Positions 21,178 to 23,373 of a stretch of 23,373 bases of DNA are shown one piece after another. Both the position numbers and the translations under genes were made by a program. How positions within the stretch are numbered: position 1 is the first letter of the stretch; each line of letters begins with the position of its first letter. The notes under the pieces are model-generated. The model was given only the letters and a program-made list of their open reading frames with translations. It did not search any database and was not told the DNA's origin. The DNA is from Vitrella brassicaformis (taxonomy: Eukaryota > Sar > Vitrellaceae). Where the stretch lies: NCBI GenBank assembly GCA_001179505.1, contig CDMY01000673.1, forward strand, positions 7,102 through 30,474, given 5' to 3'.

Positions 21178-21792
21178 CCTGACGGTGAATGGTGAAGATT
21201 CGCCGTCATTTCGTGGGCTGTCGTGGCGAGGTGGACTACAGCAGCAAGGGGCTCAACTGGTCCGAGGGTGAATGTGGAAGCGACGTGGTGAGAACACACA
21301 CCCGAAGGTCGGATGGATCGATGGATGGATGGATGGAACGATGGGTGGATTTTCATGTTTGTGTGGGGTGCGTTTTTTGTGCAGCGTACGTTCGGACGGA
21401 TGCAGTTCAGTTGAGGGGAGGGGGCGTCACGTGGGCGTACGGCACCGCTGCCGGCTATGAGGGAGGGGCTGCATCCTGATGAAGCGAGTGATCCCTCCCC
21501 AAGGACAGGCACAAGCGGCGATGTGTTGAAGCCACTGCACAGATCCCTCGCTCATTGGCGCTCAGCCTGATGCCTGCTGCCTCTCTGTCCCGCTGTGCAA
21601 CGATCTGTCCCTTGCCCACCACCACCACCACCACGACTCATCGAGATCTGCCTTCATCCTCAATGCATCGCCGCTGTGGCAGCGGCTGGGGAGGAGCTCG
21701 AGAGGCAGCGGCGGTGGACACCCTGCCGCCTACAAGTGCCGGAATTGCCACGGAAGCAGCGAGAAAAAAAGTGACGAACAGCATGGCGGCCG
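21178..21792. promoter_or_regulatory. Divergent region between two head-to-head genes
   Basis: About 615 bp separate the proposed starts of the minus-strand membrane-segment protein and the plus-strand ankyrin gene, so both promoters should be here. It contains a GGAT microsatellite at 21311-21338 and a CCA run near 21620. A plus-strand frame at 21189-21479 and a minus-strand extension of the 21177 exon overlap each other here and cannot both be coding as drawn. Confidence 0.45.
21311..21338. repeat. GGAT tetranucleotide microsatellite
   Basis: About six GGAT units, slightly interrupted, lie in the divergent intergenic region. This is the same unit as in the last CDC73 intron. Confidence 0.9.
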
Positions 21793-23373
21793 ATGGGTGT
21801 CTGTGTGGCTGTGTGCAGGGCGTCCACTTTGACGGAGCTGAAGCGGATGGCGGCGTCTGCTCAGGCGAGCAAGCTGGCAGGCAAGTTGAACCCCACCACA
21901 GGCCAGGCGACGCACGGGTCCTGTTTGCACGAGCACACGTGTGTGTGTGTGTCGATATTGTGTGTGTTGCCTTAGGGGCACTTTCTGAATGAGATATGGG
22001 ACCCCTATAAATACTTACTTCATCACACAGGGGCCTGAGGACATCCGTACGCCACCCAACACACATACACGACACATGCAACCGCATTCCGTTGTGTGCA
22101 TGCCCTTGTGTGCCTGTCTGCAGCCACGCCAGAAGAGCTGGCTCTCGAGAACCGCATCGGGGAGCCCCTTAACGACGTGAGAGCTGCTGTCGACAGACCG
22201 CCTCACCTTTCGGTTGCGTGTGTGATCACGTGCCGTGTGCATGCTTGTCATGCAGGCGGTGAGTGCATCCAACTATGGCTTCTGGAGGTATCAGCCCGGA
22301 CACGCCAGAGAGACAAGGTACGCATGTGTGTGGATGTGCCAAAATGTGTATGGTATGGTTGTGTGCAGTGGTCGTCGGCCGCTGGACCATGAGATTGACA
22401 ATGTGGACAGCAAGATGGTGAGGTGAGGCTGCTGCTGGACCTGGGGGCTGACCTCAACTACAACACCAACAAGGTACACACACACACAGATCCCAGCCGT
22501 CCACAAGGACGTATTGATCTCTCAGCCATATGTCTGTCAGGATGAGGGCACCTCCCCGCTGTACCGCAGCATCTCCAAGGGCTCCCAGGCCATCTTCGAC
22601 CTACTCATGGACAGCGGAGCCGACCCCACACGCACCGACGTAACCACCCCGCCACACACATACACGTTGCTCAAGCGCGGCGTCAAATGAGTCGTTTTGT
22701 GTGCGCCTGGTGTGCAGGATGGTGGTAGGGACGCCCTGACGTATGCCGCCGTCTTTAGCGAGCTCGCCATGCTGAAACGGCTGATGAGCTACAACGAAGC
22801 TATCGTCAGGAAGGACACCGACGAGAGCGCCAGCACCAGCTCCAGCACCACCGAAGAACCGACAGGCGAGTTCAGGGCCACTCTCAGCGTCAACCGCCGA
22901 GACAAAGTACGCGGCACACGACACACCAGTACTGTGTGCGGCCCGACGCCAAGGAGGACTACAGCAGCAGCGTATTATTCGACTTCCCCTTCACCCTCCT
23001 GTGGCCCACCAACCCAGGCAGCCCCATACGCAACATCTACGACAGCGAGACGCCGGCATCCGAATCGTCCACCCTCAGTCACCCTGGCGGCCTCGCTCGC
23101 CACATCGGTGAGCTTCCCCACCAGCATCGCACAAGACAACATCATCCGGGCTTTCTCACGTTAAAACAAGCTCGTCTTCAGCTCAGCCCGCATCCTGACC
23201 CTGCAGCCGGCCAGGGACACCGACAACCCCCTCCCACAGCCACTGCTCTTCAACCTCGGCCGCGTCTTCCCATCGGTGCGGTCCATGGACATGGGCAAGG
23301 CGCAGCAGCTGGGCGAGGAGGCCGTCGTCAAGACGGTAGACGACCTCCCATCGCTGCGGGCGGTGCGGTTCGC
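21793..23373 (+). CDS. Ankyrin-repeat protein, 3' end outside the window, frame interrupted
   Basis: Ankyrin repeats are protein-binding helical repeats; the partner and role here are unknown. Proposed exons are 21793-21880, 22124-22176, 22256-22317, 22369-22473, 22541-22639, 22718-22906, 22930-23107 and 23187 to beyond 23373. The repeats read VRLLLDLGADLNYNTNK, then DEGTSPLYRSISKG...LLMDSGADPTRTD, then DGGRDALTYAAVFSELAML. A Ser/Thr-rich linker follows, then a non-ankyrin region (FDFPFTLLWPTNPGSPI, ILTLQPARD). The frame breaks twice: a duplicated GTGAG at 22418-22427, and 22907-22929, where only removal of 23 nt keeps the protein-like frame. The first intron (21881-22123) has a GC donor. The start may be the ATG at 21793 or at 21848. 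It could be a working gene with very short introns, or a decaying copy. Confidence 0.62.
21881..22123 (+). other. GC-AG intron in the ankyrin gene
   Basis: The donor is GGCAG followed by GCAAGT and the acceptor is GTCTGCAG. The join gives SKLAATPEELALENR in frame, whereas the nearby GT (GCAAGTTG) is in the wrong phase. It has the same GCAAGT donor as the last ATG2 intron. Confidence 0.65.
22418..22427 (+). repeat. Tandem GTGAG duplication breaking the ankyrin frame
   Basis: Two adjacent GTGAG copies lie inside an ankyrin-coding exon. With one copy the frame reads DSKMVRLLLDLGAD; with two it hits TGA at once. A 20-nt GT...AG removal (22403-22422) would also restore the frame. Confidence 0.75.
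22907..22929 (+). other. Candidate 23-nt intron, or frameshift
   Basis: The segment begins GTACGC and ends CACCAG. Removing it joins NRRDK to YCVRPDAKEDY in frame. Reading through gives a Thr/Pro/Ser-rich frame that ends in TAA at 23162-23164. It is far shorter than the other introns here (51 nt or more), so an indel is a real alternative. Confidence 0.45.

Overview
The window looks like nuclear DNA of a GC-rich, intron-rich protist. There are no bacterial-style operons. Genes are split by GT-AG introns of about 50-140 nt, and the introns and spacers carry TCTG/CAGA, ATCC/GGAT and TG microsatellites. My best guess is an alveolate, possibly a chromerid such as Vitrella. This is an inference from gene structure, composition and repeat style, not from a marker gene.

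Five protein-coding genes can be assembled by joining exons whose splice sites and codon phases agree. (1) Minus strand, 4169 down to 1216: an unrecognised 8-exon gene of about 744 aa. (2) Minus strand, 6993 down to 4634: a 7-exon homologue of CDC73/parafibromin, a subunit of the Paf1 transcription-elongation complex, about 590 aa. (3) Plus strand, 7553-17767: a 14-exon gene for a very large ATG2, the autophagy lipid-transfer protein, about 2968 aa. (4) Minus strand, 21177 down to 19459 (perhaps to 19212): an unrecognised 7-8-exon gene of about 410 aa with one likely membrane segment. (5) Plus strand, from about 21793 past the window end: a partial ankyrin-repeat gene whose frame is interrupted twice.

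Layout: CDC73 and ATG2 are head to head across about 560 bp. ATG2 and gene 4 converge across about 1.7 kb. Genes 4 and 5 are again head to head across about 600 bp. Bases 1-1215 hold no gene I can support. I saw no rRNA, tRNA, CRISPR array or transposon.

The genes do not form one pathway. ATG2 bridges membranes to feed autophagosome growth, CDC73 acts in the nucleus on RNA polymerase II elongation, and the other three have no assigned role. The most unusual signals are splicing-related: three places in genes 4 and 5 where the frame is restored only by removing a 20-24-nt GT...AG segment, two GC-AG introns, and two introns that are multiples of three with no stop codon.
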